A DNA stretch of 64,000 nucleotides from Foetidibacter luteolus (GTDB lineage: Bacteria > Bacteroidota > Bacteroidia > Chitinophagales > Chitinophagaceae): contig NZ_VVIP01000034.1 in NCBI RefSeq assembly GCF_009650435.1, positions 1-64,000 on the forward strand, read 5' to 3'. Made by a program: the position numbers and the translations under genes. Positions 61,598-64,000 of the stretch are shown piece after piece. Every line of letters starts with the position of its first letter. Positions within the stretch are counted from its first letter, which is position 1. The notes below the pieces were generated by a model. That model was not told where the DNA came from. It ran no database searches and saw only the letters and a list, made by a program, of their open reading frames with translations.

Positions 61598-62053
61598 TTA
61601 TAAAAAACTACAGGTTGGAGGCTGGTTAAAGCACAGCCAGTAGCGTGCAATCGCTACCATGGTCTCTGCAAATAACTCGTAAGCTAGCGGTTTGACTATA
61701 TAACTGTTGGCGCCCTCTCTATAACAGCGTTCGATGTCCGACTTCTCGCCAGACGAACTCAGGATGATTACCGGGATGGCGCAAAGGTCTTTGTCAGCCT
61801 TTATACGCCGGAGGGCATCGTTACCATTCAGCTTAGGCATTTTAATATCAAGTAAGACCACAGCAGGTAAAACAGCGGGGTTCCTCGCAGTGTAGCTGCC
61901 TTTTCCATACAAAAAATCAAGCGCTTCCTGACCATCCTTTACATGAAACACCCCCTCAGAGAGACGGGCTTTTGCTAAAGCCCTGACCGCCAGTTCAGCA
62001 TCGCTTGCATTGTCTTCCACCAGTAAAATCTGCGGAGATTCAAATGACGACAT
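61598..62053 (-). CDS. Single-domain response regulator (CheY/Rcp1-like)
   Basis: 151 residues, receiver only: ILLVEDNASDAELAVRAL, phospho-Asp in VVLLDIKMPKLNGNDAL, Ser in IILSSSGEKSDIERCY and Lys in SYIVKPLAYELFAETM. The wide gap between beta3 and beta4 and the ~30-residue insertion before VVLLDIKMP match Rcp1-like regulators that interact with kinases. There is no output domain, so it relays phosphate or binds a partner. It precedes the hybrid kinase in the same operon. Confidence 0.9.
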   Translation of the reverse strand: MSSFESPQILLVEDNASDAELAVRALAKARLSEGVFHVKDGQEALDFLYGKGSYTARNPAVLPAVVLLDIKMPKLNGNDALRRIKADKDLCAIPVIILSSSGEKSDIERCYREGANSYIVKPLAYELFAETMVAIARYWLCFNQPPTCSFL

Positions 62054-62092
62054 AAATTGTTTTTCAGCAGTTAAACTGTTTTGGTTTTCATA

Positions 62093-62368
62093 TTAAGGAT
62101 AAGCAACCGGATCTGCCAAGTAAAGTTCTCCTTCGGTTGTCCTGACCAGGGCAGCCTTGACCGACTTCTTCTTTCCATTTTCCAGAAGACAGGATCTTAC
62201 CCACCCCACTAATATACCTTTTGCGGGCATTTCCAGATAACAAACAGAAAGCTCAGGCGTGATATAACAAGTGAACACATACTCCTTATTGCAGACCTGA
62301 ATTTGCATCCCAACCTCTGCATCAGGTTCCCTTGTTGTATTCCATTGATAATCTGTCATGGCAGGCAT
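62093..62368 (-). CDS. Hypothetical protein
   Basis: 91 residues, not recognised. It is strand-rich (GMQIQVCNKEYVFTCYITPELSVCYLEMP) and ends in EGELYLADPVAYP, like a small beta-barrel. Three Cys residues occur without a metal motif. It is upstream of the regulator-kinase pair on the same strand, 39 bp apart, so it may belong to the same operon. Confidence 0.55.
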   Translation of the reverse strand: MPAMTDYQWNTTREPDAEVGMQIQVCNKEYVFTCYITPELSVCYLEMPAKGILVGWVRSCLLENGKKKSVKAALVRTTEGELYLADPVAYP

Positions 62369-62750
62369 TTACATTTGGCAGAACAAATTTAGCCATGACT
62401 CGGACCGAGAACTATAGCATAATTTTGTTTTTTTGTAGAATTATTACTATCAACTCCGTTTTGATTTTGTTAATAAAAATTTTATATTGACAACGCCAAT
62501 ATATTCCTTGGGACTTAAACTGCTGCCATGCGACGACACATGCGATTTTATGCTGTTGCGATAGGATTTTTTGTTGTTCTATATGTCTTTCATTCAGCCT
62601 ACACAATTTTAGCTACCCTATGGACTGATTGACTGGCGTGGGTTTCAGAAGTTAAAAATACATCCCGTCCGGGGCCGGTATACCCTTACTATTCGATACG
62701 CTCCATGAAGTTACCTCTTCAATGCGCGTTGCACCACCAAGAATTTTTAA
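62369..62750. other. AT-rich gap between divergent units
   Basis: No supported gene. It contains long T-runs near 62420-62450 and a reverse frame ending near 62652 whose tail (TSWSVSNSKGIPAPDG) reads like protein but has no start or recognisable family. Confidence 0.4.
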
Positions 62751-62778
62751 TTGAATAAAATACGAGAACTTATTTTTG
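62751..62778 (+). promoter_or_regulatory. Promoter of umuDC
   Basis: TTG at 62751-62753, 17-bp spacer, TATTTTTG at 62771-62778, an exact TAnnTTTG match. The ATG is 20 bp further on. Confidence 0.7.
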
Positions 62779-62797
62779 CTAAATAAATTAGTAAAAA
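62773..62797. promoter_or_regulatory. Palindromic operator overlapping the umuDC -7 box
   Basis: TTTTTGCTAA (62773-62782) and TTAGTAAAAA (62788-62797) form an inverted repeat with 9 of 10 pairs around ATAAA. It covers the end of the -7 box and the start of transcription, where a LexA-like repressor would block initiation. Confidence 0.55.
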
Positions 62798-62798
62798 T

Positions 62799-63233
62799 AT
62801 GGATGCGGCAAAAATGAATACATGGGCCATACCCCTGCTTGATATCGGCGTACCTGCCGGGTTTCCTTCGCCAGCGGCCGATTATGTAGAAAACCGCATT
62901 AACGTGAATGATTTTTTGATAAAGCATCCGGAGTCAACCTTCATCATCCGCTGCACTGGAGATTCCATGATTAACGCGTTCATCCCGCCACAGGCATACT
63001 TGATAGTGGATAAATCGTTGACGGCTAAAAACGGAGATATTGTCCTGGCTGTGGTAAATGGTGAGTTTACTGTAAAGTACTTGGTAAAAAATGACCACAA
63101 GTGCTGGCTGAGGGCAGCCAACAGTAAGTTCAAAGACCTGGAAATAACCCCTGAAATGAATATGTCTGTGTGGGGAGTGGTGACATCAATAATCGCAAAC
63201 CCAAATGAACTGCGTAATGTTTGCTTTGGTTGA
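62799..63233 (+). CDS. umuD: UmuD-type S24 autoprotease subunit of polymerase V
   Basis: 144 residues. The LexA/UmuD (peptidase S24) signatures are present: cleavage pair Ala-Gly in GVPAGFPSPA near residue 21, nucleophile Ser in IRCTGDSMIN and Lys in GEFTVKYLVK. After self-cleavage, driven by RecA filaments, it joins UmuC to form an error-prone polymerase. A second Met five codons in (MNTWAI) could be the true start. It overlaps umuC by 17 bp and is regulated by the palindrome just upstream. Confidence 0.93.
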   Translation: MDAAKMNTWAIPLLDIGVPAGFPSPAADYVENRINVNDFLIKHPESTFIIRCTGDSMINAFIPPQAYLIVDKSLTAKNGDIVLAVVNGEFTVKYLVKNDHKCWLRAANSKFKDLEITPEMNMSVWGVVTSIIANPNELRNVCFG

Positions 63234-64000
63234 TTGTAATAATTTTTATTGCTCCTGCGAGCGGGTATTCGACCCCAAACTAGATGGCCGGCCAGTAATA
63301 GTTTTAAGTAATAATGACGGGTGCGCAATAGCCCGTAGCGAGGAAGCGAAGCAGGTCGGAATTGTCATGGGCACGCCAGAGTATATGATTCGCGACCTTA
63401 TAAAGGAGCACAATGTGGCGGTATTTTCCAGCAACTACACTTTATACGGCGATATGAGCGACCGCGTTATGAAACTGCTCGCCAGTTTTGTACCGCGGCT
63501 GGAGCTTTATAGCATTGATGAAGCTTTCCTGGATATGAGTGAATTAGCCTATGAGAACTTACTTGAATTAGGAATGCGGATAAGAACTACCGTTACACAA
63601 AGCACAGGTATTCCTGTTACTGTAGGTATTGCCCCAACAAAGGTGTTGGCTAAAATGGCTAACCGGTTTGCAAAGAAAAAGAGGAAGGATATAGGCGTTC
63701 ACTGGCTTGGGAATGATTATCTTATCCGGGAAGCACTGGAAGCCACGGATGTTGGCGATATATGGGGTGTAGGCCATCAGTATTCCACGATGCTTGTGCG
63801 TAACGGGTTTAAAACCGCTGCAGATCTTGTAAACGCTCCAGAGGATTTCGTTCGGGAAAAAATGTCTGTAGTAGGGCACCGGTTAATAAAGGAGCTGAAA
63901 GGCATCCCGGCAATAGAGTGGGAGTTTGAACCGAAGAAAAAGAAGAACATTTGCACAAGCAGATCTTTCGGTAGCCTAACCCAAAGCAAAGATGTGATGA
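63217..64000 (+). CDS. umuC: UmuC-type Y-family DNA polymerase, 3' end beyond window
   Basis: The frame opens at the ATG at 63217 and stays open to the window edge (261 codons). It begins MFALVDCNNFYCSCERVFDP and has VLSNNDGCAIARSEEAK, NYTLYGDMSDRVM, LYSIDEAFLDMS (catalytic Asp-Glu), TVGIAPTKVLAKMANRFAKK and the helix-hairpin-helix GVGHQYSTML. This is the palm-fingers part of a translesion polymerase. It overlaps umuD in another frame, so translation is coupled. The missing end would carry the little-finger domain. Confidence 0.92.
   Translation, partial: MFALVDCNNFYCSCERVFDPKLDGRPVIVLSNNDGCAIARSEEAKQVGIVMGTPEYMIRDLIKEHNVAVFSSNYTLYGDMSDRVMKLLASFVPRLELYSIDEAFLDMSELAYENLLELGMRIRTTVTQSTGIPVTVGIAPTKVLAKMANRFAKKKRKDIGVHWLGNDYLIREALEATDVGDIWGVGHQYSTMLVRNGFKTAADLVNAPEDFVREKMSVVGHRLIKELKGIPAIEWEFEPKKKKNICTSRSFGSLTQSKDVM

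Noticed and set aside
62412..62606. 64-codon reverse frame in the AT-rich gap
   Set aside because: Low-complexity Lys/Ile-rich product with no pattern and no ribosome-binding site.
62652..62927. Reverse frame ending in a protein-like tail (TSWSVSNSKGIPAPDG)
   Set aside because: It overlaps umuD and its promoter, and I could not match the tail to a family; possibly the 3' relic of a lost gene but not supportable.
361..64000. Many open frames opposite or shifted to the real genes (for example 628-867, 2389-2679, 9112-9810, 42223-42897)
   Set aside because: They overlap confident genes on another strand, lack family patterns and mirror the codon bias of the true frame.

Overview
The window looks like a chromosomal segment of a Bacteroidota bacterium, most likely a member of the Chitinophagaceae. 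The evidence is a type IX secretion plug protein, Cys-lipoproteins, LytS/LytTR two-component pairs, the BT_3928-like DoxX gene beside DUF1599 and a divergent folP, promoters with the Bacteroidota -7 box TAnnTTTG, and generally weak Shine-Dalgarno sites. I saw no rRNA, tRNA, CRISPR array or intact insertion sequence.

Layout. 0-8 kb (minus strand): a BamA-type outer-membrane barrel, the type IX plug protein, a GH130 glycosidase-phosphorylase, a compact restriction-modification pair (Dam-like methylase and a small PD-(D/E)XK nuclease), a hotdog thioesterase and a polyprenyl synthase. 8-18 kb: malate:quinone oxidoreductase lying between two inverted copies of a dispersed repeat, a TPR histidine kinase with its LytTR regulator, the DoxX/DUF1599 pair and dihydropteroate synthase. 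18-24 kb: FKBP isomerase with NrnA, ndk, a TraB protein and a UbiD decarboxylase. 24.9-32.1 kb: gpsA, then a HAD-GT20 fusion that reads as glucosylglycerol-phosphate phosphatase/synthase, a TauE exporter, a lipoprotein, and a GT81-like (glucosyl-3-phosphoglycerate synthase-like) enzyme fused to an apparently degenerate HAD domain. Together these look like a compatible-solute neighbourhood. 32-44 kb: a second LytS/LytTR pair, an intradiol dioxygenase-like lipoprotein, unknown proteins, a LuxR-type regulator, anmK, a 2-hydroxyacid dehydrogenase, rsmA, pdxA and an aldose epimerase.

44-50 kb: a LacI regulator whose probable operator lies in front of a truncated oxidoreductase remnant, small unknown proteins, a VWA protein with three tandem beta-modules, an SGNH hydrolase, a frameshifted gene remnant and an EthD-like lipoprotein. 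51-59.4 kb: a sugar-acid or glycoside-type operon (cytochrome-c dehydrogenase lipoprotein, Gfo/Idh oxidoreductase, hexuronate-type MFS transporter) and, across 1.5 kb of palindromic repeats, a secreted sialidase-like protein. 59.4-64 kb: a truncated receiver, a receiver-PAS-kinase with its single-domain regulator, and umuD-umuC (umuC runs off the end) behind a promoter-overlapping palindrome.

Most intergenic gaps hold dispersed repeats: a ~110-bp GGGATTGAAGCGG-type element (seven copies), two families built around TGCGTCGCA, palindromic 'word' arrays, and degenerate tandem repeats. These are the main unexplained structure of the window. The least ordinary coding features are the two solute-synthase fusions and the apparently orphaned LacI operator.
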